The notes beneath the pieces were generated by a model, which saw nothing but the letters and a program-made list of their open reading frames with translations, was not told the DNA's origin and did not search any database. 64,000 bases of DNA from Polyangium jinanense (GTDB taxonomy: Bacteria; Myxococcota; Polyangia; Polyangiales; Polyangiaceae), in the NCBI RefSeq assembly GCF_028435365.1, contig NZ_JAGTJJ010000007.1, forward strand, positions 124,001 through 188,000. The letters are read 5' to 3'. Made by a program: the position numbers and the translations under genes. Numbering within the stretch: position 1 is the stretch's first letter; every line of letters starts with the position of its first letter. Of this stretch, positions 12,001 to 31,750 are shown piece after piece.

Positions 12001-15000
12001 CGGTCAGCCGCGCACACTTGCAGGGCGAGGAGCTCGTGGCTGCGTATTGGGCGGACAATCTGCGCAAGCCGGTGCTCTTCTCGCAGGTGGTCTCGCATTG
12101 GATCGCGGAGGGACACACGACGTTCCTCGAAATGAGCCCGCATCCGATCTTGCTCACCTCCGTCGAGGAGAATCTGCGCGCATCCAACACGAGCGGGCAG
12201 ACCCTCGCGTCGCTGCGCCGTGGTCAAGACGAACGGAAGAGCCTGCTCGCGTCGCTCGGCGCGCTCCATACGCAAGGGTTGCCGATCGCATGGCGGCAAT
12301 TCCATCCGGGAGAAGGACGCGTCGCAGCGCTTCCCACCTATCCGTGGCAGCACGCGCGATACTGGATGAAGGCGCCGGACGCGACACCGCGGCGGGGTCG
12401 GCAGAAGCCGGGGCACGAGCACGAGCTCTTGGGCAAAGGCAAGAGCATCGCTGGATTGCCCCGACTGCGCATCTTCGAGAGCTCGATGCGACTCGAGACG
12501 GCTCCCAGCTATCTCGAAGATCACCGTGTCGGCGACGATGTCGTCTTCCCGGCGGCTGGATACGTGGAAATGGTCTTCGCGGCGGCGCATGCGTCGTATG
12601 GGGAATCGCCCGTCTCCATCGAGGGACTCTCGATCGATCAAATGCTCGCGTTGCCGCCGGATACGGAGACGTCCCTGCAGGTCACGCTCGATCAGGAGAG
12701 CGGCGGAGCCTCCGTCCTTGTCGCGAGCCGCGTGGATGCCGACACCGATTGGCGAACCCACGCGACGGGGCGATTGGTCGTGACCGCGGCGCCGGACGAG
12801 GCGCCGCGCCTCGAGGAGCGGCCTGCTTCGCTTCGGGCCCGGCTCGACGGGACTTGCTCGTCGGAAGAGCATTACGAGTGGCTTGCCGGTGTTGGCCTTC
12901 CCTATGGGCCGGCCTTCCAGGGAGTCGTCGATATCGCGAGGGGCGAAGGCCTCGCGCTCGGCCGCGTGCGGCTGCCGGGTGACCTGTCGACCGGCGCATA
13001 TCGGGTCCACCCGGCCCTGCTCGACGCCTGCCTCCAGGTATCCGCGGGGCTCTTCGATTCTCGGTCCACCGCGTCTACCGCATCGCGATCGCTTCATGTG
13101 CCCGTGGGGGCCTCGTCGATCCGGCTTCACGCGCGGCCGACGCGGGAGGTGTGGGTGCTGGCGCAACCGTCCGGGGAGCAAGATCCGGAGACGCGCGAAC
13201 GCGTCGTCGATCTGCGAATCGTCGACGACGAGGGCCGCGTCTTGCTGGACATCCGCGCGCTCCGGCTTCGACCGCTCCATGTGCGCCACCGCGTGCGACA
13301 CGAGAGTGACGAATGGATGCTCGACATCGCATGGCGTCGAGCGGAACCACCCGCGGACCCGGCGTTCTCTTCGAGTGGCACGTGGCTCGTCTTCGGGGAT
13401 CGCGGGGGAATGGCCGCGCGGCTCGCCGAGGCGCTTGCTGCGAAGGGACAGCGCTGCGTGCGGGTCGTGTCGGGTGATCGCTTCGCCAAGATCGGCGAGG
13501 ACATTTACAGCATCGATGTTTCGAGTCGAAACGATCACGAGAGTATTGTCGTGGACGTCCTCGGCGACGGAAAGGATTGTCGCGGCGTCCTGCACCTCTT
13601 CGGCCTCGACGCGGCGCCGTTCGAGCTCGCCACGCCGGAGAGCCTCGTCACCGACCTCGACCATGGGCCCACGAGCGTCGTCCATCTTGCTCGGGCGTTG
13701 CTGGCAATGGGGTATCGCGACATGCCGCGTCTCTGCCTCGTCACACGCGGCGCGCAAGGCGTGGGCGACGACCCGGCAGCCATCTCCGTGTCCCAGGCGC
13801 CGATCTGGGGCCTCGGGCGGACCCTCGCGCTCGAGCACGGCGAGCTGAAGTGCAAGATGATCGATCTCCCGGTCGAAGGAAGCGAGGACGAGGTCGCCCT
13901 CCTCCTTCGTGAGGCGGCGACGCACGATCAAGAGAATCAGGTCGCCCTGCGACGCGAGGGGCGATACGTGGCCCGGGTCGCGCGAGCCCAGCGAGATACC
14001 GCGGGGGCTTCACCCCTCGTCCTTACGAGCGAGGGCGATTATGTGATCACGGGCGGCCTCGGTGGGCTCGGTCTCTCGCTCGCGCAGTGGATGGTGGACA
14101 AGGGCGCGCGGCACATCGTCCTCGTGGGGCGGCGCGGCCCGGATGAGCGTGCTGCGGCGGCCATCGAAGCGATGAACAAGACGGGAGCGAACATCCGCAC
14201 CGTCGCCGCCGACGTATCGCGGCGGGAAGATGTCGATCGATTGCTCGAGACGGTCGCGCGCGAGGGGCGACCGCTGAAGGGAATCGTCCATGCCGCGGCG
14301 GTGCTCGACGATCACACGATCCTCGAGCTCTCGAGCGAAAACTTCCGCCGCGTTTTCGGCCCCAAGGCGCTCGGTGCATTCCACTTGCACCACGCGACGA
14401 AGCACACGCCGCTGGATTTCTTCATCCTGTACTCGTCTGCGGCGTCGCTCTTCGGCTCGCCGGGGCAGGGGAACTATACCGCGGCCAATGCGTTCCTCGA
14501 CGCGCTCGCCCACCACAGGATGCGAAATGGCCTCACGGCGCTCGACATCCAGTGGGGCGCTTTCGCGGAAGTCGGGCTGGCCGCGGCAGAAGGCATCCGA
14601 GGGGCTCGCCTCTCGGCGCGCGGCTCGCAGAGCCTCACGATCGCAGAGGGTTTCACGGCGCTCGAGAGGCTCTTCGAGCGCCCGTCGGGTGTCATCGGCG
14701 TGGTGAAATTCGATATCCGGCAATGGCTCGAGTTCTACCCGCGGGCCGCGGGGATGCCTTTCTTCGACGCCTTGCGCGACGAGCAGGGTAAGGAGCCGGG
14801 GCCGCGGATCGCCGCGGGGGCGCTGCGCAAGCGCCTGCAGGAGGCTGCCGCGGCCGAGAGGGCTTCACTCCTCGTCGAGTATCTACGGAGCGAGCTGTCG
14901 AGCGTGCTTCGTGTCGACGCGTCCGCCGTCGATCCTGCGGCGCCGATGCAATCGATGGGCGTCGATTCGCTCACGAGCCTCGAGCTCCGGAACCGCATCG

Positions 15001-15244
15001 AGGCGGGCCTCGAGGTGCGGCTCTCCGCGACGATCTTCTTCACGTACCCGACCGCGCTCGCGCTCGCGGAGCACCTGCTCGGCGCAGCTCTCGGCCCGGC
15101 CGAGGTGGCGCCGGCGGGCGCAGGAGCGTCGGCGCCGTCCGACGAACCGGCGCACGTGGAGCGAGCGAGCATAGGACGGTTGACTGAGCAGGAAACGGAA
15201 GCGGCGATCGAGGCGGAACTCGCTGCGCTCGAGGACGACGATCT

Positions 15245-15248
<4 letters not shown>
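1..15248 (+). CDS. Modular type I polyketide synthase, 5' end outside the window
   Basis: The frame is open to the left edge (first full codon at base 3), so the GTG at base 30 lies inside an acyltransferase and is not the start. In-window residue number equals nt/3. Domain order: AT (C-terminal part, 1-215), DH (265-550), structural KR half (560-770), ER (775-1090), KR (1100-1345), ACP (1378-1450); KS (1472-1900, Cys1644), AT (2000-2300, Ser2092), DH (2363-2650), KR (2875-3110), ACP (3155-3225, Ser3188); KS (3247-3675, Cys3419), AT (3775-4085, Ser3867), DH (4137-4430, His4174, Asp4341), KR (4678-4880), ACP (4955-5030). A short acidic, helical C-terminal tail (about 5055-5081) looks like a docking domain. 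The stop overlaps the next start as ATGA, and that protein opens with a docking-like coiled coil, so the two are consecutive assembly-line subunits. The protein acts in the cytosol. Product unknown. Confidence 0.97.
3..4350 (+). other. PKS module A (incomplete): AT-DH-ER-KR-ACP
   Basis: The KS and the AT nucleophile lie left of the window. The DH has the HxxxGxxxxP motif (His codon at 888) and the HPALLDAALQ motif (Asp codon at 1404). The ER has the glycine-rich NADPH loop GGVGMAAVQ near 2770-2800. The KR has GGLGALG and a GNYAAAN Tyr motif near 3733. Its LDD signature reads VHD, keeping the final Asp, which suggests B-type reduction. The AT carries YAFHSP where malonyl-specific enzymes usually have HAFH. 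Expected outcome: a fully reduced two-carbon extension, most likely from malonyl-CoA. Confidence 0.85.
4416..9680 (+). other. PKS module B: KS-AT-DH-KR-ACP
   Basis: The KS has the active Cys in DTACSSAL (codon at 4932) plus HGTGT and NIGHTEG histidine motifs. The AT has GHSVGE (Ser codon at 6276) and YAFHSP, suggesting malonyl-CoA. The DH has DHRVLGEVLLPG and HPVLLDAALH. The KR has a full LDD motif (GVLDDAP), indicating B-type. There is no ER, so the module should leave a double bond, expected to be E. The ACP reads GLNSLMAV, with Asn replacing the usual Asp before the phosphopantetheine Ser (Ser codon at 9564). Confidence 0.85.
9741..15090 (+). other. PKS module C: KS-AT-DH-KR-ACP, likely methylmalonyl-specific
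   Basis: KS Cys codon at 10257. The AT differs from the other three in the window: it has GHSMGE (Ser codon at 11601) and VASHSPQM (His codon at 11910), a combination I associate with methylmalonyl-specific ATs of myxobacteria and mycobacteria. The DH reads HRVGDDVVFP from 12522, so its Gly is one position earlier than in HxxxGxxxxP; the second motif HPALLDACLQ is intact. The KR is LDD-type (AVLDDH). Expected outcome: a methyl-branched double bond. Confidence 0.8.
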
Positions 15249-25807
<10,559 letters not shown>

Positions 25808-25819
25808 GAAGGTGAATCA

Positions 25820-25847
25820 ACGGGCCGGGCCATTCTTTCAGGCCCGT
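25820..25847. terminator. Candidate bidirectional terminator hairpin
   Basis: ACGGGCC at 25820-25826 pairs with GGCCCGT at 25841-25847. An alternative inner stem pairs GGGCC at 25827-25831 with GGCCC at 25841-25845, over loop ATTCTTTCA. It lies between the PKS-NRPS stop and the convergent hydrolase and covers the hydrolase stop codon. There is no long U tract on either side, so intrinsic termination is plausible but unproven. Confidence 0.4.
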
Positions 25848-26716
25848 ACCGGAGCAGGGAAGAGCTCGTCCAGGATTTCCGGGACATGCTCGACGCTGGC
25901 GAGGTGACCACCGCCACCCCAGACGATGAGGCGACTCCCAGGCACGGCGCACGCCATGTTCTGCGCGAGCGAGTAGGGTGCGTTGTGATCCTGGTCTCCG
26001 TGCCAGAAGATGATGGGAACACGAACATTCTCCAGAAGAAACTGCCATGGAAGGACGACGAGAAGTTGCTCCGTGGCGAATCCGCGAAGGCCTTGACGGA
26101 AGGATTCGCGGACCTCGTCCTTCAAAAATTGCATGAAAGGGCCATCCGCAAGGATCTTTGCGTCGCTGGGCGGCATCATCGCAGCCATGCGATGGAAAAA
26201 TGAGTCTGCCAGTCGCGTGGTGTAAATGAGCGCCGAGATCGCGGCAAGCGCATAGCTGGCGACGTGCAAGCTGCGCAAGAGCCGGTATGGCAATCGATTG
26301 GCAGGTATCATCTCGGCGAACACCGATGCATTGGATAGTTCACCGATACCACTCGCGATTCCGGCCCGGATGACGCGGCCTGGAAGGTCGTGCGCCACTG
26401 CGGCTGCATAGGGCCCCCCGCCGGAGATCCCGAGGACCGTGAAGCGCTCCCAGCCGAGATGGTCGGCGAGCGCCGCGATGTCCTTGGGGTAATCAACGAT
26501 GCGCCTCCTCGGCTGGTAATCCGAGAGCCCAACGCCGGGGCGATCCGGACAGACGACAGCCACATGTCTTTCGACCGCGACGTCGTGAAATGTGACGCCG
26601 ATCCTCCGGCAGCTGGGCAACCCGTGAAAAAGAAACAATGGGGTGCCGGCAGGATCGCCATAGATGTCGAACGCTTGCTTGCGTCCGTCCGCGAGTGTCA
26701 TGGTCTTGTCGAGCAT
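25838..26716 (-). CDS. Alpha/beta-hydrolase fold protein (292 aa)
   Basis: Hydrolase of the alpha/beta fold with FHGLPS as oxyanion region, nucleophile elbow GISGGGP (Ser98), an acid in WHGDQD (Asp241 or Asp243) and a general base in GGGGHL (His271). The segment of about residues 130-200 is the helical cap. The start at 26716 (MLDKTM) is chosen because homology begins there; an in-frame ATG at 26767 would add 17 residues of unlike composition, and neither start has a clear ribosome binding site. There is no signal peptide, so it should be cytosolic. It is transcribed towards the PKS-NRPS gene. A role in tailoring the polyketide or in off-loading stalled chains is possible but is inferred from position only. 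Substrate unknown. Confidence 0.85.
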   Translation of the reverse strand: MLDKTMTLADGRKQAFDIYGDPAGTPLFLFHGLPSCRRIGVTFHDVAVERHVAVVCPDRPGVGLSDYQPRRRIVDYPKDIAALADHLGWERFTVLGISGGGPYAAAVAHDLPGRVIRAGIASGIGELSNASVFAEMIPANRLPYRLLRSLHVASYALAAISALIYTTRLADSFFHRMAAMMPPSDAKILADGPFMQFLKDEVRESFRQGLRGFATEQLLVVLPWQFLLENVRVPIIFWHGDQDHNAPYSLAQNMACAVPGSRLIVWGGGGHLASVEHVPEILDELFPAPVRA

Positions 26717-26938
26717 GGAGAGTGCCCAGGGGCAAGAGGCGTTCCTCTCCACGCTTGGCGATTGCATTGGTAGAGTGTGCGGATTTCACGCGGCCGATCC
26801 AGGAGGAATGGAGCAACATCTGCGCGCCGTATGCGTGGTTTGCACATGGGGCGAGGAAGTCGCTCGAAATAGCGAATGGTGTTCTTTCTCACTTTGGTAA
26901 ACAAGCCGACTGTGCATCAAACGCGGCCACGTGCGTGT

Positions 26939-27290
26939 TCTCGATTCGAACTCGACCGGTCTCGAGTACCCCAGGTACGAGTACCGCCGGGCGTGGTTGT
27001 AGAACCGCTCGAGGTAGTCACCGCTCGACGCCATCGCGGCATCCCTCGTCGGGTCGTGCGTTGCGTCGACCAGCTCGGTCTTGAGGGGCGCCAGAAGCTC
27101 CTGCGACGGCGTTGTCATAAGTCGCCGGCGCGGCTCATGCTAGCGGCGATGCCGCGCTCACGCAGCACCTGCCGGTCGTCGTCGCTGGCGTAGGGGCTGC
27201 CGCGGTCGGAGTGGTGTGCCGGTCTGCGTGCGCGCAGCGCCCGCTCGAGGGCTTCGAGCGCGAGGACGCGGTCGTTCGGCTCGTTCATCG
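26939..27290 (-). pseudogene. IS3-family transposase (OrfB) remnant, frameshifted
   Basis: Two minus-strand segments in different frames together resemble the C-terminal half of an IS3-type DDE transposase. The first (about 27285-27118) includes LEALERALRARRP, HHSDRGSPYAS with the second catalytic Asp, and GIAASMSRAGD. The second (27115-26939) includes PLKTELVD and FYNHARRYSYLGYSRPVEF, the usual end of OrfB. The frame breaks at about 27115-27118, inside the expected YDNAVAE motif. The N-terminal half with the first catalytic Asp, OrfA and terminal inverted repeats were not found. It is a dead insertion-sequence relic. Confidence 0.75.
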
Positions 27291-27562
27291 CAAGCCCACG
27301 GTCCTTGGCGTTCTTTTCGAGGAGCTTGAGCACGACACCGTAGACAACGTCCGCGTCAGAGCGCCCGGCCGGGGCCTTTTCTTGGCGCATCGGCGCAGTG
27401 TGCCTTGAGGTAATGGCCGTACGAGAAGCTGTCATCGACGACATCTCCAGGCGCTGCGGCAATCCGTGCCAATGGGCAGGCCAGGGCTACGCGTGTATCC
27501 GCCCCCGTGACGACCCCCTCTCCACCGTGGTGCGATGTCCCTCGCGTGCGAATGCATCCACA

Positions 27563-27598
27563 CCATCGGACGTGCGAAAGGTTCTGCCACTCTCGCAT
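27563..27598 (-). pseudogene. Possible IS200/IS605 TnpA N-terminal trace
   Basis: Twelve codons read MREWQNLSHVRW, similar to the start of many IS200-type transposases (a basic W-x-S/A-H-x-x-W opening). The expected following KYHVV motif and the catalytic HUH and Tyr residues are absent. The match is too short to be sure. Together with the neighbouring IS3 relic it suggests repeated insertion and decay here. Confidence 0.3.
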
Positions 27599-27601
27599 GA
27601 C

Positions 27602-27932
27602 GTTCCTTCTTTGCGCGAACGGCCAGCTCTTCGGGATTCCGACGGTACCATCGACGACAGAGCTGCGAATCAGAAGCCGCCCTGCCACGAGGTCGACGTC
27701 GTTTCACCGAAGCGCGAGCATCATTGGTCTTTGCGCATGTATACACGCAACCCGCTTGCTCTGGACCGGAGCGACCTTCCGCCCCTGCTCCCGCCGGGCC
27801 GTTCTTGTGCTCCACGACCACGTCGATCATTCAACATTCTTTGGTCACACATGCGGCCGAGGCGTAGGGCTCGAGGCGGCCGATTACGTCCGTCTTTCAC
27901 GTCGCCAACCTGCTGCCCACCGCAAGATCTGG
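27602..27932. other. Intergenic stretch without a recognisable gene
   Basis: A + strand frame stays open from about 27398 into the DUF2169 gene, but its translation before 28001 has no similarity I recognise and an unnatural composition rich in Arg, Pro, Cys and Ser. No RNA gene or repeat was seen. The stretch probably belongs to the decayed mobile-element scar. Confidence 0.6.
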
Positions 27933-27961
27933 TTGACACTCTCTTGCGGTTCGCACATAGG
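27933..27961 (+). promoter_or_regulatory. Candidate sigma70 promoter of the VgrG/Rhs island
   Basis: TTGACA at 27933-27938, a 17-base spacer and CATAGG at 27956-27961 (3 of 6 matches to TATAAT). This is the only good -35 box seen just before the first gene of the island, whose ATG is at 28001. Transcription would start about 30 bases upstream of that ATG. The weak -10 keeps confidence low. Confidence 0.35.
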
Positions 27962-28000
27962 TGGAGTTGTGAGGTAGCATCTACCCTTATCTTGATCACC

Positions 28001-29014
28001 ATGGCACGCAATCACGGCTTTTCGAATGCCTCCCGCCTGGCAGCCGATGCTGTGCCTTATCGTTCATCCTCGGGCGGGACCGCCGTCATCGCCCTGGTCA
28101 AGGCGACCTTCGTCGTGCCCCAGCCCGGCGCGCCAGCTGTGCTCCAAGACGCGCAGCCCGCCGTGCGCATCAACGAGGTGCTCGTGGACCCCGACGCCCC
28201 CTCGCGCGGCGAGGAGAGCAGCATCCGCTATCCGAGCGATATCGGTCTGAAGAAGCCCGGAGCCGATCTCCTCATCGTGGGGGACGCGGTGCCTCGGACG
28301 AAGGCCAGGGCCGCGGACGTCGCAGTCCGTGCGAAAGGGCGCACGGTGACGCTGCGCGTCCATGGCGACCGGGCCTTCGTGTGGAGCCCCATGGGCCTGG
28401 GCATGAGCGTGGCCGCGATGTTCGAGAGGGCTCCGGTGACGTACGAGCGGGCGTACGGCGGTCGTTCAGCGGACGGCACGCTGGTGGACTGGCGCAATCC
28501 GGTGGGGCGGGGTGTACACCGGAACGAGCGCGAGCTCGACGGCAAGCTCGCCCCGTGCATCGAGGACCCCGGCGTCTCTTATCGCGCCGGCCAGGACTAT
28601 CTGCCGTACGGATTCGGCGCCCTCGCGACCCACTGGACAGAGCGCAAGCGTCACGCCGGGACCTTCGATGCCGGCTGGCAACGCACGCGCATGCCGCTCC
28701 CGCCCGAGGACTTTTTGGACGCATTCTTTCACGTCGCACCGCCGGCGCTCCGCTTCGAGGAGCCTTTTTCGCCGGGCGATCCCGTCGCCGTGCTCGGGAT
28801 GAGCGAGGCGGGATTGTTCAACTTCACGGTCCCGCGGCTCGTCGTGAAGGTCTTCGAGAAACGCGAGGACGGCAAGACCATCGAGCACCGCCCCCGCGCA
28901 GACCTGCTCCTCGTGGAGCCTGAACGCTCGACGTTCGAGCTAACATTTCGAGAAGTCCTGCGCGTCGGTCGCGGTCCGGGTCGATTACGGGAGGTGCGCG
29001 TCGATGTGGATTGA
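28001..29014 (+). CDS. DUF2169 family protein, T6SS effector chaperone type (337 aa)
   Basis: The sequence from ALVKATFVV through PVTYERAYGG and WRNPVGRGVH to the C-terminal TLRFxEVL-like strand fits DUF2169. In type VI secretion loci, DUF2169 proteins such as TecT act as chaperones that load PAAR/Rhs effectors onto the VgrG spike. No membrane segment or signal peptide is visible, in keeping with a cytosolic role. The ATG at 28001 begins the homologous region; no convincing Shine-Dalgarno precedes it. It is the first gene of the VgrG/Rhs island and overlaps the next by 11 bases, so translation is probably coupled. The likely client here is the PAAR-like/Rhs toxin encoded 5.4 kb downstream (inference). 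Confidence 0.85.
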   Translation: MARNHGFSNASRLAADAVPYRSSSGGTAVIALVKATFVVPQPGAPAVLQDAQPAVRINEVLVDPDAPSRGEESSIRYPSDIGLKKPGADLLIVGDAVPRTKARAADVAVRAKGRTVTLRVHGDRAFVWSPMGLGMSVAAMFERAPVTYERAYGGRSADGTLVDWRNPVGRGVHRNERELDGKLAPCIEDPGVSYRAGQDYLPYGFGALATHWTERKRHAGTFDAGWQRTRMPLPPEDFLDAFFHVAPPALRFEEPFSPGDPVAVLGMSEAGLFNFTVPRLVVKVFEKREDGKTIEHRPRADLLLVEPERSTFELTFREVLRVGRGPGRLREVRVDVD

Positions 29015-29564
29015 TGGCTCGGGTCCTCAGACCCTCCCGAGTGCGCTCGGCGGCGGCGTCGAGGGGGTCGATTTCCGCAAATTCGTGTTGCTCGTCGCGG
29101 CGCACATGGATGCCATCGATATGACCGAGGCCTTCGAGGTCGCGAACGTGGCTCCCGACGTGTGGGCGCGGGCTCAGCCCGTGTGGGAGCGCCGCCTCCT
29201 CGACGCGCTCGAGAGCGACGAGGGCACGACGATTGCGGAGATCCACGACGCCGCGCTCGGCGACGGGCTTCTGCGCTGGGAGCGCCGCCTCCCGCCGCTC
29301 GACGAAGAGGTGAGCGCGTACATGGCCCTCGAGCGTCACCTCGCGACCCTCGCGGATCCCGCCGCGTGGCTCGCAGCCATTGGCCTGCTCCCGACCGATC
29401 TCGTCCGGCTCGCACACCTATGGCGAAGGCGTTTCGCCGAGGACGAGGTGCTGCGCGCGCGGGCCGCCGAGGCTGCCCTGGAGACCTCACCCCCCGTCGC
29501 GCGTGTCGTGCGCGGACAGGCGCGCCTGCGACGGGCCCTGCCGCTGGATCGAGAGACGCCATGA
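29004..29564 (+). CDS. Tryptophan-repeat helical protein, VgrG-island associated (186 aa)
   Basis: No named family recognised. The protein is predicted helical, with two half-repeats of the form helix, then A-P/D-x-W-x-x-A-x-x-x-W-x-x-R-L (APDVWARAQPVWERRL near 50-65), and later LLPTDLVRLAHLWRRRF. It shares this layout, including the phrase RHLAT-x-x-DP-x-x-x-LAA-x-G, with the N-terminal 140 residues of the protein at 44921-46267. It overlaps the DUF2169 gene by 11 bases and the VgrG start by 4 (ATGA), so it is a coupled member of the operon. A small adaptor or chaperone for spike proteins is a reasonable guess from context; no enzymatic motif is seen. Confidence 0.75.
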   Translation: MWIDGSGPQTLPSALGGGVEGVDFRKFVLLVAAHMDAIDMTEAFEVANVAPDVWARAQPVWERRLLDALESDEGTTIAEIHDAALGDGLLRWERRLPPLDEEVSAYMALERHLATLADPAAWLAAIGLLPTDLVRLAHLWRRRFAEDEVLRARAAEAALETSPPVARVVRGQARLRRALPLDRETP

Positions 29565-31750
29565 GCGAAGTCGTTGCGCTTTTCTGCGACGCATTCGGTG
29601 AAAACCGCGTCCTGTCCGTGTCGGGTCGGGAGGCCATGGACGAGTTATCCGTATGGCGCGTGGAGGTCGTCAGCGACGACGGCGAGATCGACGTCGAAGC
29701 GCTCCTCGACCAGGAGGCCGCGGTAGGCCTTACCGATTCGGTCGGGAACGTCCGCCAGATCCCGTTGATCGTGGACGAGGCGGCCTACATCGGCATGGAG
29801 CGGATAGGGCACCGCTACGAGATCATTCTGAAATCGCGCCTCTCGTCGCTCGTGATACGTCGCGGATACCGCGTCTTTCAGGACAAAACGACGCAAGAGA
29901 TCGTGGACGAGCTGCTGCGCGCGGCCGGCGCCACCGACGTGAAATGGCGCATCGGCGGGCAATACGCGAAGCGAGCGTACACCGTCCAGTACGGCGAATC
30001 CGAGTGGGATTTCCTCGCGCGGCTGCTCGGCGAAGAGGGCATTCACGTCTGGTTCGACGAGCTGGACGAGCGCCCGACGATCCTCTTCGGGGACGGCAAC
30101 ACGTCGCACGACGGGATCGAGGGGGGCGCTTTCTTGCCCTTCGAAGATCCGGGGGGGCTCGTCACGAGCCCGGCGGCGATCACCCATCTCACGGCGATAT
30201 GGTCCACGACACCGACGAGAGCCCAGGTGCGCGACTATTCGCCCGAGCACCCGGATGTCCTCGTGGAGGGAACGGCGGGGGAGGGCGCGGCGGAATATTA
30301 CGAGTATCCAGCGCGCCTGTCGATCACCGATTCCGCTGCTCCACGCGCCGCGGTGCGGCTCGAGCAGCTCGCGCGATTCGCGCACCGCCTGGAGGCGAAG
30401 AGCAGCAATCTGAGGCTGCGGCCCGGCCGCGTCGTGCAGATCGCAGGCGCGGCGGATGCGTGGTTCGACGGCAAGTTCCTCGTCGTGTCCGTGGAGCACG
30501 AGGCGCGCCCGCCGAGCCGCGACGAGGCGGCTGCCCGCGCGTACGCGAACCGGGCCCTCCTGGTGCCCTTCCGAGAGGAGCGCTATTTCCGCCCCGCAAT
30601 CCCGTCCGCCCGCCCTGCCGTCGACGGCCTCGACACGGCCGTGGTGACGGGTCCCTCCGGCCAGGAAATCCACGTCGATGGCCTCGGGCAAGCGAAGGTG
30701 CGTTTCCGCTGGGACCGCTCGGGCATCACCGATGATCGCTCCTCCTGCTGGGTCCGCTCCATCCAGGCCCCGATGTCCAATTCGATGGCCTTGCCGCGCG
30801 TGGGCTGGGAGGTACCGATCGCCTACGAGAATGGGGATCCGGATCGACCGCTCTTGCTTGGGCGTGTCTACAACGGTGGCGCGAAGAGCCCTTATCCGCA
30901 GCCGGCGCACAAGGCCACGACGACCTTTCAGACCGCCACGTCGCCTTCCGATGGAACGACCCACGAGCTGCGGATGGGCGACGACGCGGGCGCGATGGAG
31001 ATGTTCGTGCATGCGACGCGCGATCAGACGACGACCGTCGGCGGGAGCAACGAGACGACGGTGGCCTCCAACCGCAGCGACGACGTGAAAAAGAGCCGGG
31101 AGACGACCGTCGAGTCAGCGCAGAGCACATCGGTGGGGGGCAATCAATCGGTCACGGTGGGCGCCAACTGCAACGTGGCCGTCACCGGCAGCCGATCGCA
31201 AGTCGTCGCTGGAAACGAGGAGATAGGGCTCGTCGGCTCGCAGACCACGCAGGTGGAGGGCACGTACACGGAGCTGATTGGTGGTTTTTATGGCCTCCGT
31301 TGCAATGCCTCCAATACCAAGGTGCAAGGAGCGTTCTCGCAGATGATCGGCGGCGCGCTGAGCACCACGTCGGGCCTCGGGACCAACCAGTCCGTCGCGG
31401 CGGCGCGCGGCGAGCGGGTGGGCGGGCTGCGCGCGTATACGGCGGCTTCGGTCTATGCCGATACGACGCGCGGGGCGAAGAGCGTCACGGCGGGCGCCGC
31501 GACGGACAATGCCGGCACCCACATCGCGTGCGTGGCGACGGCGAGCGGAAGCATCAACGTCGGCGGCGTGGCTGCATTCAACGCTGGAGGGACCCTGGTG
31601 GTGGACGCGGCGTCGATCGATTTCCGTGCCGCCAGCCTCACGGCCAACGGCGGATCGATCATGAAGCTCCAGGGCGCGCTGAAGGCGTCGGGGAAGCTCG
31701 TGATGGACGGCGCGAAGACCAAGGTGAAGCGAACGACGGAGGTGGAGTGA
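29561..31750 (+). CDS. vgrG: VgrG spike protein 1 (729 aa)
   Basis: Trimeric spike of type VI secretion systems. Residues 1-340 form the gp27-like base, including the typical YTVQYGESEWDFLARLLGEEGI stretch described here by its ends at about 143-166. Residues 360-450 form the gp5-like OB fold, starting at GQEIHVDGLG and ending with RPLLLGRVYNG. Residues 455-729 are a beta-helical needle with many VGG/VTVG repeats. No extra enzymatic domain is fused to the C-terminus, so it probably acts as a carrier. The start ATG overlaps the previous stop; an upstream in-frame extension would run through that gene and is rejected. The next VgrG starts on its stop codon. Unlike the split eCIS spike at 55993-57773, all parts are in one chain. 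Confidence 0.93.
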   Translation: MSEVVALFCDAFGENRVLSVSGREAMDELSVWRVEVVSDDGEIDVEALLDQEAAVGLTDSVGNVRQIPLIVDEAAYIGMERIGHRYEIILKSRLSSLVIRRGYRVFQDKTTQEIVDELLRAAGATDVKWRIGGQYAKRAYTVQYGESEWDFLARLLGEEGIHVWFDELDERPTILFGDGNTSHDGIEGGAFLPFEDPGGLVTSPAAITHLTAIWSTTPTRAQVRDYSPEHPDVLVEGTAGEGAAEYYEYPARLSITDSAAPRAAVRLEQLARFAHRLEAKSSNLRLRPGRVVQIAGAADAWFDGKFLVVSVEHEARPPSRDEAAARAYANRALLVPFREERYFRPAIPSARPAVDGLDTAVVTGPSGQEIHVDGLGQAKVRFRWDRSGITDDRSSCWVRSIQAPMSNSMALPRVGWEVPIAYENGDPDRPLLLGRVYNGGAKSPYPQPAHKATTTFQTATSPSDGTTHELRMGDDAGAMEMFVHATRDQTTTVGGSNETTVASNRSDDVKKSRETTVESAQSTSVGGNQSVTVGANCNVAVTGSRSQVVAGNEEIGLVGSQTTQVEGTYTELIGGFYGLRCNASNTKVQGAFSQMIGGALSTTSGLGTNQSVAAARGERVGGLRAYTAASVYADTTRGAKSVTAGAATDNAGTHIACVATASGSINVGGVAAFNAGGTLVVDAASIDFRAASLTANGGSIMKLQGALKASGKLVMDGAKTKVKRTTEVE

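Noticed and set aside
10761..13931. Open minus-strand frame of 1056 codons
   Set aside because: It lies antisense to KS/AT/DH domains; the Arg/His/Asp-rich translation matches no family. A codon-bias effect of high GC.
27398..28000. N-terminal extension of the DUF2169 gene
   Set aside because: In frame and open, but the translation is unlike any protein and crosses the IS remnants; homology begins at 28001.
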